A stretch of DNA of 64,000 nt from Chrysomallon squamiferum (GCA_012295275.1 CM022678.1:19881556-19945555); one strand, 5' to 3'. Shown: positions 38,101 through 51,654, counted from the stretch's first letter. Program-made: numbers and translations. The notes: generated by a model from the letters alone, not told the origin.

Positions 38101-39199
38101 GTAGTTATTAGTAGTACTTTGTGGATGTAGGACACCTGCCATTTGAGTGGCTTCCTTCCAGGTGGACACTGTCCTGCAGTCCAAGACCCTGAACACCTTG
38201 CCAGACTCCAGCATTCCAAGCTGACCAGTATTTTTGAAGAACAGTGTTTTGAGGACTTGGAGTTCAGCATGTTTAAGAGAAAAAAATTCTTCAGCACATT
38301 ATCATACCAGTATCAACATGTTGAAAAGAAATAGGAGTATGTCAAACTCGTTCTCCAGCTAAAATCCTCAGCAACATTGTGCATGGCAATTTCACAAGCT
38401 AAAGAATTGCAAAAAAACACATTGCTGAGGAAGAGAATGAAGTAGCAGTGAAACAAGAAGCTCTGACAGAAAACTGTGTAAGGATGCTGCAGCTGCAGAG
38501 AGATAAGATGGAAAAAAGAAACCAGCTCTGAGAGGTTGTGGCCCTTCAGAGGACCTTGCAAGACAGCATCTTTTGAGAGTCAGGAAACAGACCAGCTCCT
38601 GACTCTCAAGTCCGGTACCAGAAGCTGATTTTGAGGATGAAATCACCACTACAGAAAGTAACCCAGAATCTGCATCAGCTTAAACCTTTCCACAGCACTG
38701 GTTGAATTTTTGAAATCAGACTAAAACCAAAACCACAATGTCTGTTTGCACTTTTAATGATTTTAGAAGTATTCTGCCACATCTCATTTTGAACAAAAAT
38801 GGCATATTCAGCATATTATTGTGAACATACAGATACTTTTACATCTCTGAAAAAATATAAAGCTCGTTTGACAAGTTAATCCCAGCAGTTTTGTTAATTT
38901 TAAGTCTTTTTATATCAGTTATTTTTCAAGCTACAGTTGGCCACAGTTGCCCTTTCTGTTAATTTGCCAAAATATTGTACTGAATTGCATATATCAGTTG
39001 AGCCACTGGAGATAGTCATATTTGTGTTGTTTTTTCTAGAGGATATTATATAAAATCAAATTCAGTAAGCATTTAGCTGCCAGTACCCAGTAGTAGTGGT
39101 AATGATGGGAAAAAGTAGTGGATATAGCAACAGTTGTGATAGTAGTGGTAGTAGTAGTATGTGTAGTAGTTGTAATAGTATTGTTGTTGTTATTGTTAC

Positions 39200-39244
<45 letters not shown>

Positions 39245-42200
39245 TATCATTCTTTTTTTATTTACAATATATTTGTTTGTGGGTTATTTAAACTCCAGAA
39301 GAAAAATATTTCTTTTCTTGTTGATAAAATATACATTTAACATTATAACGACAGTGAATATTTTTCTTTTTACAAAACAACTTGTTATATTTCATTTTTT
39401 TATTATAATTTTATTGTTATTCCTATTAATCTGTTACTGTTCTTTTTTTTTCATTACTAAAAATATCATATTATTGTTGTATTTATATTTTTATTTTTTA
39501 ATTTGTATAGTTAATTAATTTTAATTGTATTTTAAATTTTTTATTATTATTATTGTCTTTATTTTATTTTATATATTTTTTTCTGTCTATCATTATTAAA
39601 TTACTTAACTATCTTATGATCATGAACGACACTCGATAATTTTATTTTTATTCTGCAGTATTATTAAACCAATAAATAAACAAATTTACGATGTTGTTGT
39701 TTGTTTTCAGATGTCATTTCTGTCATGTCGACCTAGTGACAAACCTGCTCTGTTGTTGTATTTACTACAAAACATCATTAAAAGTCAGGAGCAGACTGTC
39801 ATCTTTGCAGCCACAAAACATCACGTTGAATTTCTGAACCTCGTATGTATCTGTTATTTTATCATTTTTATTACATCATCCAAAAATTTCTAAGCATTTT
39901 TGACCCATACATCATAGTTGGGGAAACATACCTGAATTTTTATTAACTGTTCATGTACAGAACTTTTTAGGAACTTCCAGTATCTCTTCGAGCTTACTGG
40001 TTGTAAATTTTGGGTTGCCTTTAGTTTTTACTGTTTTGGCAGTTTGCATCTTTCAAGCTGAAATCCCCGGCATTTTAATTTTGCAAACCATTTTTGTAAA
40101 TAATAATTAAGTATCTTGTAGAAAACACCAGATTTTATTTATATTTATTTATATATTTTTTTATTTTAGTTATTAGAAAAAGCAGGAATTCCTTGTAGTT
40201 ATATCTACTATTCTATCATCAGATAATATTTGTTTTGTACAAAATATAACAAATAATTTTGTAAATAAGTATTTAGTGGGAAAAAACAACCTAACAGATT
40301 TTTTGTTTTTTAAATTTCAATTGTTAGAAAAAGCAGCTGTTACATCAATAGTTTCTGTGTTTTAATGTTACTTGTTTTGTATAAGATAGAACTAACAAAT
40401 ATTTTAAAAAAATAATAATAATTAAGTATTTGGTACAAGACAGCACTTACCAGATATATTTTTGACTTTATTTCAGTTGTTAGAGAAAGCAGGAATTGCC
40501 TGTAGTTACATCTACAGTTCTATCATCTGAAATAAATTGTCTTATACAGTATAGAACTAACAAATAATTTTTTAAATAATAATTAAATATTTATTACACG
40601 ACAGCACTTACCAGACATTTGTGACTTTATTTCAGTTGCTAGAGAAAGCAGGAATTGCCTGTAGTTACATCTACAATTCTGTCTCAGATAATATGTGTCT
40701 AGCACAATATTGAACTAACAAACATTTAAAAGAAAAAATAATAATTAAATATTTAGTACAAGACAGCACTTACCAGATATTTTTTACTTTATTTCAGCTG
40801 TTGGAGAAAGCAGGCATTGCCTGCAGTTACATCTACAGCTCCTGTGACCAGACAGCCAGAAAAATCAGCATAGCAAAGTTTCAACATCGTAAAGTGAACA
40901 TCATGATCGTCACTGATCTGGCGGCACGCGGCATTGACATCCCAATGTTGGACAACGTCATCAACTACAACTTTCCCGCCAAAGCTAAACTGTTTGTACA
41001 CAGAGTTGGTATGTTTGTTTATAACAGTCGTTTTAGCTTTACAACAATTAATAAAAGAATGTATTTATGATTAGAAATAAGTTTATCCATCTACAGAAAC
41101 ATAACAGAACAGTTGTAAAGAAGTTATGTGTTTTCTTGGCCTGCTTTAATTGTGTGTGTTTGTTTTCAGTAGATATTCTTTTTTATATATTTATTATTCC
41201 AAGTACTCTTAAGATTAGCAGTAGGTTGTCTTTTATAAGCAGGTACATTTTCAAACCAGAAAAACATACTTGATAAATGTAATTGGAGCTCTAGCTGGGA
41301 TGGGAAAAGTCCTAACGAATACAGCAAGCAGAACTGACCCTTAAAATCATTTCTCTGACAGAGACTCTTCCATTTGCATTCATTTTGTACCAGTTTTATT
41401 TGTGTTTCCGATTTATTTTTATTTTTTTTCTTTCTTGGTACATACATTTGTTGTTTTTCCCTTCTATTTTTTTTTTTTTTTTTTTTTTTTGAGTTATATC
41501 TATGTATATTATTAAATAAATAAATAAATAAATTAATAAATAAATAAATAAATAAATAAATAAAAATGTTTATTTTTATTTCAGGTCGCGTGGCTCGGGC
41601 AGGAAGGTCTGGTACTGCATATTCTCTCGTCTGTTCGGAGGAAGTTCCGTACCTCTATGATCTACATGTTTTTCTGGGCCGAGCTGTTAAAATAGTACCA
41701 ATTGATAACAAAATAGAAGGTAAATTAAGTAATTAAGTAAGTAAGTAAGTTTGGTTGTCTTTTTTTGAATAATTATAATAAGTTTTGACTAAGGATAAAA
41801 TTGTCTTAGAACAAGTTTATGAAAATATTAGGTTTCGTTTGCTGTAGTATGTTAGTAATTTAATTTTTAAACTGTTTTTGTTTTATTTGTTTATTTATTT
41901 ACTTACTTACTTACATTCTTACACACTTAAATACTTACCTATTTATTTAACCTCTTTTTTTATGTATTTATGTATTTATTTTATCTAATTTATATATTGG
42001 TTGTTGTTTGTTTTGTTTTTTGCTTTGTTTTATTTTATGTTATTTATTTGTTCTGTTTATTTATTTATTAACACCTTTTAATTAATTAATTAATTTATTA
42101 TTTATTATGTGCTTTTTTCATTGTTATTAGTATTATTATTATGCATTTACTTACTTTATTTTACTTTACTAATTTGTTCATTTGTGTATTTATTTATTTA

Positions 42201-43175
42201 TTTACTTCTTTACTTACTTACATGTTTACTTATTTACTTGTTTACTTATTTATTTATTTACTTTGTTTGTTTGTTTGTTTGTTTGTTTATTTGTTTGTTT
42301 GTTTGTTTGTTTTGTTTGTTTGTTTATTTGTTTGTTTATTTATTTATTTATTTATGTATTTATTTACAGATGAAGATGGGTTGTATGGGATTGTTCCTCA
42401 GTTTGTGATAGATGACATGGCTGAACACATTCGACATTGGAAAGTCGAATCAATCGACTTGGTAAAAAATAATATTTTATTTACCTTTGAATCACACCCA
42501 ACAATAGCTATTTTATGTTATGCTGGGGTCTTGTCAAGTAAATTTATAAATAAAATAAATAAATAAAGTGTGAGAAAGTAATTTAAACAGTTAATAAACA
42601 CCACTATCATTAAATTTATTTTTCTTACAACGAGCGTGAGTTAACAGCAGAATAATATTAAAAAAATTATTAATTTGATTTGCTGTTTAACACTGCTCCA
42701 TAAATAAAATGCTAAAAATTACAGAATATTTATTTTTACTATCTGTGGAAAAAGTGTATGAAAATTTCTCAGTCCATGTTTAATGATTTATACATAATAA
42801 AGTATATTCAAAAAATTTAATATTAAAACTTACTGAAGAATTGCTAAATTTTCATTTACTTAACTGGTCATACTGTTTTATTAATATATACCTATCCTAG
42901 TAGTTTATTTATTAAAAATTTGTTTATAATCACTTTATTTTGCAATAATTTATTTCATTTAAAATCTGTTTATCATTAATTTCTTTTAGAGATGACTGTT
43001 TATATTTTAAAATATTTTTTTTTTTTTTTTTTTTTTATAGTTGTTATTGTTATTATTGTTTATTATTATTATTATTATTATTATTTTTTATTATTATTAC
43101 TATTGATTATTATTATTATTATTATTTATTATTATTATTATTATTATTATCATTATTATTATCATTATTATGTTA

Positions 43176-43221
<46 letters not shown>

Positions 43222-44249
43222 TTTTATTATTGTTGTTGTTGTTGTTTATGTTTGTGTAGCAAAGTTTGGAGAACGTCAGTGAAAATGCGTACAAGAATTA
43301 CGTGAAGTCCCGCCCTGCCCCAGCCCCGGAGTCAGTGAAACGAGTGAAAGAGTCGGAGAAAGATGGAGTCAAACTGGGAATACATCCTCTCTTTGGTTTG
43401 TAGTTTTATCTGTCTGTTTAACTTAAATATTTTTGTGCAAGTATTTAACTTAAGAACAATATTTTTAAAAAAAAAAAAAAAAAAAAAAGTATTCATTTGA
43501 AAAAAGAGGCAAAAAAAAAAAAAAAAAAAAAAAAAGTTAATTATTTATGAAAAGAAAAAGAATAATTATTTAAATGAAACAGAAATATTAAGTAAAACCA
43601 TATTTTTTCTTTTTATTCTTTTTATTTTTTTACTTATGATTTTTTGGGGAGAAAATATGGTATGTTGTAAAGAAGTTTGTTGAATCAGAATATTTTAACT
43701 CAAATGTTTATAGCCCTAATTTTTTTTTTTTTTTTTATTTATTTATTTATTTATTTTTTATTTTGTGTATTGTTTTATTGTTTTTGATTTGTTTTTAGGT
43801 TTGTTCTTTTTTTATTTTTGGGATGTTTTTATAATTTATTTAATTTTTTTTGGCTAGAAAGCCACAAACATATTTCAAAAAAAAAAAATTTAACTCTTTA
43901 ATAATAAGTCCTAAAATATTTTACATGGCAAAGGTTTCAACTATCCTTTATTCATTTGAAGTTTTGTCTAAAATGGATAAAGAATTTTAAAAAAACTTGA
44001 AGAAAATATTTCTGATATTTGTGTATGAAATTATTTTTAATAAAAATTAAAAATGAACACAAGGATGAAAACAAAAGATAAAATATTTTGTGTTGTAGGG
44101 AAATCACTGAGTGCAGAAGAAGAAAGAATCAAACTTCTAAATGCACTGCGAGGTTACAAAGCAAACTCGGTAATGTTCCAAAATATTTTAAAATAATTAT
44201 TAAATTTGTTTAACTATTTTACCCTCTTCTTCTTCTTCTTATTGTTATT

Positions 44250-44280
<31 letters not shown>

Positions 44281-47264
44281 AAGTTTTAATAGTGTTAGTG
44301 GCAGTAGTAGTGGATGTAGTAATGGTGAAGATGGTAATAGTAGTAGTAGTAGTAGTAGTAGTGGCAGTGGCAGTACAAACAGCAGTAATAGCAACAATAA
44401 TAAGAGTATTATTAATAATAATAGTAGGTTACAGTAGTAGTAAATGTAATCATAAAGTTAACATTGGTCCAGAATCTTTGGTATACTGCTTTGAAAAAAA
44501 TAAAATCAATAGAATATTAGTGATTGTTTAAGATAGTTCTGCCTTTATAAAATAAAATAAAAAATACAAAGATTTTTCCAACAGAAATTATAATTCATTT
44601 TAATTGTATTTAAAATTAATGTTATAAATTGCTGCACACTTTTGATACTTTAGATACTTTTGCATACTTTGATAATTTTTCCTGTATTGCTGTTGTAATG
44701 TAATATAATATATGGAACCAGTAATATAATTTTATTTTTCTAGACAATATTCGAAGTAAACTCCACAGCCAAGAACAAAGCTTTTGACGTTATGAAGCAG
44801 AAGCGAAATATCCATGGCAATGTGATTTCGTGGAATCAGAAAAGGGTGGAAATAAAACAAAAAACAGAACAGGAAGTTACCAAAATGTCCGAGCAGACGT
44901 CGGCTAATGACGATGACCTGAAGGTCAGTAGAGGTCAAAGTTCACCTGCTTTGAGATTTATTGTATTTATAACTAGCTCTGATGAAAAATTGTGATACGT
45001 TTTTCTCAAGTTTTAAGAAAATTATTTATTTTAAATTTTTCATAACTGTAATTTTTTTATAAATGGGCTGGGGTTTGTATGGTAATTTTTTTAATTCTTG
45101 ACGTTTTTAACAAGTCATTATAAAAATATATATAAATATTTTATGTTTTGTTCATTACTTCAGAATGCATTTGCAAACATCATGGCTCCAGGTACAAATC
45201 TGTCCACAAGACCACAGCCTTCAAAGAAACGAAAGAAGAAAGATAACTCTGTGACAAATGTCAGAGACGAAGAGTATTATCTCCCTTACAGACCAAAAGA
45301 TTTCCATTCAGAACAAGGGTGTGACATTTTATTTTATATATTTAATATTCTACAATATTTTATTTATATTAACTGTTGTCTTTGTTGTTCTTTAGTAATG
45401 TAAACGTTAAATCAATATTTTATGTTTGTATTTAGCCTTGATTAACTAAATATGATTTTTCTTGTTTTAAAGTTGGCAATATGTAGAACGCTGGACTTTA
45501 AAAAAAATACATAATGCTAATAATATATGTTTTATTGGTTTTTTGATAATTTTTTAATTATTCAGTAATATTCTTGATTGATCAGTAATTAAAAATCACT
45601 AACATTATTTTCATATGTTCTGTTATTATTGTTATTGTTTTATTATGATTTTTTTTTTTATTATAATTATTTTTATTTATTATAATTACTATTTTTTATG
45701 TTGTGATATTTTTGCTGTTTTTTTTTTTGCCGTTTTAATTATTATTTATTTCAATATTATTATTATTGTAATTATTATTACTAGTATTGCTATTGTTTTT
45801 TTTCATTTTGTTTATTTATTTATTTATTTGTTTATTTATTTGTTTGTTTGTTTGTTTATTTGTATTGTTTATTTGTTTATTTATTTGTTTATTTATTTGT
45901 TTATTTGTTTATTTATTTGTTTGTTTATTTATTTGTTTATTTAATCATTTATTTGTTTATTTGTTTATTTATTTGTTTATTATTTGTTTATTTATTTATT
46001 TGTTTATTTATTTTTTTATTTGTTTGTTTGTTTGTTTATTTATTTGTTTGTTTTTCTGTTTGTTTATTTGTTTATTTGTTTATATTTCAAGGTTGAGCGT
46101 CACTAAGAGTTTTGAGCGTGAAGCCAGTGGAGCTGTTTTAGACTTGACAGCTGATGATGTTGAAGATTTAAGACGACTGAAACATCAGAGCCGATGGTGA
46201 GACTAACTTAAATGCAATGGTGTATTTTATTTTTCTTAAAAAATATTTTACTTTAACAGAGATGTGATGGTAGGGTTTTGTTCTTGTTTCTTTTGTTTTT
46301 AAAAGAAATGAACGAGCCAGAACCAGAAAAGTCACAGAACTTAAAACACAAATAAAAAGGGAAACAAAAAAATAACAAAAAAATAAATAAATAATAATAA
46401 TAATAATAAAAATTAATTTCAAAGTCTGATGTATAATTTATCAACATTGATTACTGTTATATTAAAAATACTACTGTCATTACTGTTATTACTATTACTA
46501 CTACTATTACTACTACTACTAAAACTTATTATTATTATTAATTCTACCATGATTACATCTGTATTCTACTGTTACTTTCTGTTTCTCTAGGGATAGAAAG
46601 AAGAAGAAGTTTGTCACAGATGTCATCGATGATAAGAAAAAAAAGAAAATCAGAACAGAGAGTGGAGCCTGGATACCAGCTTCCTACAAGTCAAATGCAT
46701 ATCCTTTTATTTATTTACTTATTTATTTACTTATTTATTTATTTATATTTTTATTTATTTGTTTATTTGTTTATTTATTTATCTATTTATTTTTATTTTT
46801 ATATATTTATTTATTTCGTTATTTAGTTATTTATTTATTTATTTATTTATTATTTTTTTGTTTTGATGTTTATTCATTATTTTATTTATTTATTTATTTT
46901 ACATTTAATTTATTTCATTATATATTTTTATTTTATTGATTTTTATTTATTTCAATTATTTATTCATTTTTTATACGAATTTATTTTAATTTTGTTTTAG
47001 TTATTTGTGTATACATATGCATTAATTTATTTGTTTGTTCTTTTATATATTTTATTATTTACTTTTCAATGAGTTTTTTTTTGTTTTATTTATTTATATT
47101 TATTTATATTTATTTTGTTTATTATTATATTATTTTTTCTTCCTTTCTAATTAATGAGTCAAGAGCAGATAACTGATATTAAATCATTTTATTGTGACAG
47201 AGTATCTATGTTGTTTATTGGATAACTGTTCATGTATGCATGCATTTGTATAGATTTATTTTTA

Positions 47265-47295
<31 letters not shown>

Positions 47296-47811
47296 CTACT
47301 TTTTTAATTATTATTATTATTAATAATACAAATTTTCCTTAACTAACTCACTTACAAAGAATGGAGATCAAAGAATCAGATTTTAGACCAAGATGATGAT
47401 GATGATAATGATGGTAACCATGGCAACAAACAGTCTTCCAACCTTGTAGTTTTAGGAGCGAAAAGAAAGAACTGTAAGCAAATTAAATTGATCATTTCAG
47501 TGTTCAGTGTATACATTTGCATTTATTTATTTATTTATTTATTTATTATTATTATTATTATTTATTTACTTATTTATTTATTTGTTTTTATTTATATAGA
47601 TCTAACAGCATTTTGTATATATATTTTGATGGTTCTCTTTTGGTTCATTAAGTATTCGTATATATGTGTTTATGTTTGTACAGATAATGGAGTAACCATA
47701 CATAGAAACTTAAATATTTACTACTCAAACACAATGCACATATATACATTACACAGACACACACATATACATACATACATACATACAAATTATATATTTT
47801 AAACTAATCTT

Positions 47812-47867
<56 letters not shown>

Positions 47868-48204
47868 CATACTGATATATGCAATCTCTCACTGTGCAGA
47901 AACAATGAAAAATGCGTCATAAACAAAAGTTTAAATTAAATTTCTTCATCATAAACCTTACTTATTGTTTAATTGTTTATGACATTCTTTTATTTTTATT
48001 TTTTTTTTTTTTTTGTTTTTAGGGCACACAAAGGGATCAGAAGAAAGCACGGGTAAAAAGAGGAAGTTTAAAGAACTGAAATCTCCCGCACAGATCCTCA
48101 AAGAGAGAAAGAAGAAAGAGAAAATTCAGGCTTTCCAAAACAAACGACGGGACCAGAGAATAAAACGGAAAAAATTCCAGTCACAGAAAAACAAAAATAA
48201 ATAA
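34155..48204 (+). CDS. DDX54: DDX54, nucleolar DEAD-box ATP-dependent RNA helicase
   Basis: Complete gene of 854 codons (human about 880). Exons: 34155-34355, 34530-34635, 34945-35015, 35482-35667, 36292-36341, 36957-36998, 37346-37441, 37892-38075, 39711-39842, 40798-41008, 41585-41719, 42370-42461, 43260-43395, 44099-44169, 44744-44923, 45164-45318, 46092-46196, 46591-46698, 47352-47473, 48023-48204. All phases agree. Motifs: Q motif with TPIQ (Q124), ARTGSGKT (141-148), PTRELA (174-179), TPGR (223-226), DEAD (247-250), SAT (278-280), TDLAARGID (395-403) and [11 protein letters not shown] (424-434). The C-terminal region ([20 protein letters not shown]) and lysine-rich tail are typical of DDX54/Dbp10, which acts in large ribosomal subunit assembly. 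The first ATG in frame is used. The intron at 46699-47351 is AT-AC. Confidence 0.97.
38120..38710 (+). pseudogene. Candidate decayed retrocopy of an unknown gene in a DDX54 intron
   Basis: This block is much less AT-rich than its surroundings and has codon-like texture over about 590 bp. It includes stretches such as [20 protein letters not shown] and [13 protein letters not shown] in one frame and [20 protein letters not shown] in another, broken by stops and frame changes. It has no introns of its own. The parent protein is not recognised; it could instead be part of a transposable element. Confidence 0.4.
40140..40797 (+). repeat. Tandem decayed copies of the start of DDX54 exon 40798-41008
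   Basis: Copies near 40169, 40326 (partial), 40480 and 40637 repeat the intron end plus about 45 bases of exon (TTGTTAGAGAAAGCAGGAAT and GCCTGTAGTTACATCTACAG) every 155-165 bp. The last two keep TTTCAG acceptors. They run into stop codons or lose similarity after the words for SYIYSS. Differences from the real exon in the shared codons are nearly all synonymous. Confidence 0.92.
42180..42369. repeat. (TTTA/TTTG)n running into a DDX54 acceptor
   Basis: TTTA and TTTG repeats continue to TATTTACAG at 42369; the acceptor lies inside the repeat. Confidence 0.93.
43048..43235. repeat. (ATT)n tract in a DDX54 intron
   Basis: Nearly continuous ATT with GTT ends just before the acceptor at 43259. 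Confidence 0.95.
45808..46086. repeat. (TTTG/TTTA)n tract in a DDX54 intron
   Basis: About 280 bases of mixed TTTG and TTTA units reach to within a few bases of the acceptor at 46091. Confidence 0.95.
46699..47351 (+). other. DDX54: U12-type AT-AC intron in DDX54
   Basis: No GT follows the exon here; the donor is ATATCCTTTT, the U12 AT-AC consensus. A branch-site match TTCCTTAAC ends at 47343, and the acceptor is AC at 47350-47351. Joining GC|T gives [12 protein letters not shown] in frame, matching DDX54. TTTA repeats begin directly after the donor. Confidence 0.93.
47817..47866. repeat. (CA)n microsatellite
   Basis: A pure CA run in the last DDX54 intron. Confidence 0.95.
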
Positions 48205-48532
48205 TTAAAAATTTATAAAATGAATAAATGTGAAAAAGAAAAGGATTTATAAAAGAGAAAAATGTTCAGTCTGACTGCAAATTAAAAAAAAAAGGACTAA
48301 ATATAGATAAAAATTACTGAAGAACAAACAAACAAAAAAATGCTTTATCGGTTAAGCAAAAACTAATAATTTCAAAGATAAAAATCATTTATGAAGTAGA
48401 ATTATTGAGTATCAAAAAATAAAAAATAAAAATTGAGATGAACATAAATATAACCTTAAAGTTAAACATTTACAAACTTTTTTATCAACGTCAGAAAAAG
48501 GAAACAAAACTGAAATAATGCAAAGAAAATAA

Positions 48533-48574
<42 letters not shown>

Positions 48575-48640
48575 CTATATATTTTTTCAACTTTAATTTC
48601 CTTTGCACACACTTTGTATAATATTGTACAAAATGAACTG

Positions 48641-48646
48641 AATAAA
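48641..48646 (+). promoter_or_regulatory. Candidate DDX54 poly(A) signal
   Basis: AATAAA lies about 440 bases after the DDX54 stop, followed by a GT- and T-rich stretch (GTTGTTTTTCG). It is the last such site before the U5 array starts. Confidence 0.5.
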
Positions 48647-49541
48647 GTTGTTTTTCGATTATTGGGTTTTCATTTAATTATCTACATGTTTATTTATTTA
48701 ATTTCCAGGATACATCATATGCCTCTCTCTCTCTCTCTCTCTCTCTCCTCTCCCTCTCCCCTCTTCTCCCCATTTCTTTCTTTACCTATTTCCTTCCAGT
48801 TTCTTTTTTATTTGTTCCTTTATATATTGATCATTTTTTTTTTTTTTTTTATTATTATTCCTTTTTTTTTTTACTGAAACTATGGGTACATAATTCTAGA
48901 GAACCACGCATCTACATACATCGGAAACCAAGCACACAGATACACACACAGACATACGAATTCACATATGCATATATCCAGATACAAATATACATACGCA
49001 CAGACACACACATCCAGATAAAAAAAAAAAAAAAAACGTGTGTGTATGTGTGTGTCGAGTGCAAAATATATAAAAGCACATACTTTTAAAAAGCTATCTT
49101 TAGCTTCAAGAATATTCTATAATTAAATATATTTCAAATCAAATTCAGATACATACAGCTTGATAAAAGCCATGTTGGAAACACTAGCCCGTGCGAAAAT
49201 GTCAAAGCACAGATACACAAATATCTTTTTACTTAATTATGTGATAATATTTTGTCGTCAGTTATACGAAACATGACCTATTTAACTGAGGCGTGACATC
49301 GTCTTTCATATATTTTTATCAGTTAAATGATGATAATCACGATACTTACATTCCATATAGATACATATTTAAGTGACCCACAGTTTGACGAACGTTACAA
49401 ATATTTGTGTGCATTTTCTCTACGAATCTCCAATTTTAAAGCCTAACTAAATTAATGTAATAACAAAATGCCAAAAGCACCCACCAGCGCTGAACGAGAT
49501 GAGAAACTGCATTACAGGAATCGATAGCTGTTATAAAATTT

Positions 49542-49656
49542 AACTCTGGTTTCTCTGCACAGAATAAATCTTTCGCCTTTTACTAAAGATTTCCGTGTGG
49601 AGGGACAATTCAATGAGTCTATAGACTTATTTTTTGAATCCTACTTTTAGTAGGGT
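49542..49656 (+). ncRNA. U5 snRNA, copy 1
   Basis: A 115-nt U5 sequence. It has the invariant loop 1 (CGCCTTTTACTAAAG), a basal ACTC/GAGT pairing, a TTATTTTTTGA Sm site and a 3' hairpin ATCCTAC-TTTTA-GTAGGGT. U5 aligns exon ends in both the major and minor spliceosome. The 5' end is set by alignment with metazoan U5 (first purine). Confidence 0.96.
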
Positions 49657-50500
49657 AAAAACTGAAAATACCAAAAATACTTCTCAACATTTCTTTCTTT
49701 CCCTCCTTCCTTCCAGTTTATTTTTTGTTTATTCATTTATTTATTCATCAATTATTTTTTATTTATTTGTCTATTACTCTACTTTTTTTTACTGAAAGAA
49801 AAAACCCTGTGTTTGGGTACATAATACCGGTGAACCCACGCACGTACATACATCGCTCATATCGGTAACCAAGCACCTAGATACACATACAGACACACGC
49901 ATTCACATACGCGTATATGCAGTTACAAATATACAGATACACACAAAGAAGCAAGAACAAACACAGATACACACGTCTCTGTGTTTCTTCGGGTGTCTGT
50001 GTGTGTGAATGTGTTCGTGTGTGTCGCGTGCAAAACATATAATTGGATTTTCTTTTAAAAAGCTATCTTAAGCTTCAAGAATATTCTAGAATCAAATATA
50101 TTTCAAATCAAATTCAGAAACATACAGCTTGATAAAAGCCATGTTGGAAACACTAGCCCGTGCGAAAATGTCAAAGCACAGATACACAAATATTTGTTTA
50201 CTTAATTATGTGATAATATTTTGTCGTCAGTTATACGAAACATGACCTATTTAACTGAGGCGTGACATCGTCTTTCATGTATTTTGATCAGTTAAATGAT
50301 GATAATCACGATACTTACATTCCATATAGATACATATTTAAGTGAGCCACAGTTTGACGAACGTTACAAGCATTTTCTCTACGAATCTCCAATTTTAAAG
50401 CCTAACTAAATTAATGTAATAACAAAATGCCAAAAGCACCCACCAGCGCTGAACGAGATGAGAAACTGCATTACAGGAATCGATAGCTGTTATAAAATTT

Positions 50501-50615
50501 AACTCTGGTTTCTCTGCACAGAATAAATCTTTCGCCTTTTACTAAAGATTTCCGTGTGGAGGGACAATTCAATGAGTCTATAGACTTATTTTTTGAATCC
50601 TACTTTTAGTAGGGT
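50501..50615 (+). ncRNA. U5 snRNA, copy 2
   Basis: Identical in body to copy 1. Its upstream region lacks about 10 bases (ATATTTGTGT) present in the other units near -150. Confidence 0.96.
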
Positions 50616-50952
50616 AAAAACTGAAAATACCAAAAATACTTCTCAACATTTCTTTCTTTCCCTCCTTCCTTCCAGTTTATTTTTTGTTCATTCATTTATT
50701 TATTCATCAATTATTTTTTATTTATTTGTCTATTACTCTACTTTTTTTACTGAAAGAAAAAACCCTGTGTTTGGGTACATAATACCGGTGAACCCACGCA
50801 CGTACATACATCGCTCATATCGGTAACCAAGCACCTAGATACACATACAGACACACGCATTCACATACGCGTATATGCAGTTACAAATATACAGATACAC
50901 ACAAAGAAGCAAGAACAAACACAGATACACACGTCTCTGTGTGTTTGTTCTG

Positions 50953-50988
<36 letters not shown>

Positions 50989-51539
50989 AAAATGTGTTCG
51001 ATTTTCTTGTCGCTGTCTTGCAAAACATATAATTGGATTTTCAAATCAAATTTTAAAAAGCCTATCTTAAGCTTCAAGAATATTCTAGAATCAAATATAT
51101 TTCAAATCAAATTCAGAAACATACAGCTTGATAAAAGCCATAATTGGAAACACTCAAAGCCAAATTCAGAAACATACCGATGCGAAAATGTCGAAAATGT
51201 CAAAGCACAGATACACAAATATTTGTTTACTTAATTATGTGATAATATTTTGTCGTCAGTTATACGAAACATGACCTATTTAACTGAGGCGTGACATCGT
51301 CTTTCATATATTTTTATCAGTTAAATGATGATAATCACGATACTTACATTCCACATAGATACATATTTAAGTGACCCACAGTTTGACGAACGTTACAAAT
51401 ATTTGTGTGCATTTTCTCTACGAATCTCCAATTTTAAAGCCTAACTAAATTAATGTAATAACAAAATGCCAAAAGCACCCACCAGCGCTGAACGAGATGA
51501 GAAACTGCATTACAGGAATCGATAGCTGTTATAAAATTT

Positions 51540-51654
51540 AACTCTGGTTTCTCTGCACAGAATAAATCTTTCGCCTTTTACTAAAGATTTCCGTGTGGAG
51601 GGACAATTCAATGAGTCTATAGACTTATTTTTTGAATCCTACTTTTAGTAGGGT
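51540..51654 (+). ncRNA. U5 snRNA, copy 3
   Basis: Identical body. It follows the longest and most rearranged spacer (1039 bp from copy 2). Confidence 0.96.

Noticed and set aside
50593-50826. A 77-78 codon open frame repeated in nearly every array unit, starting in the U5 3' hairpin
   Set aside because: It begins at a TTG inside the U5 gene, runs through CT- and T-rich flank and changes frame with T-run length between units. It is a by-product of the repeated sequence.
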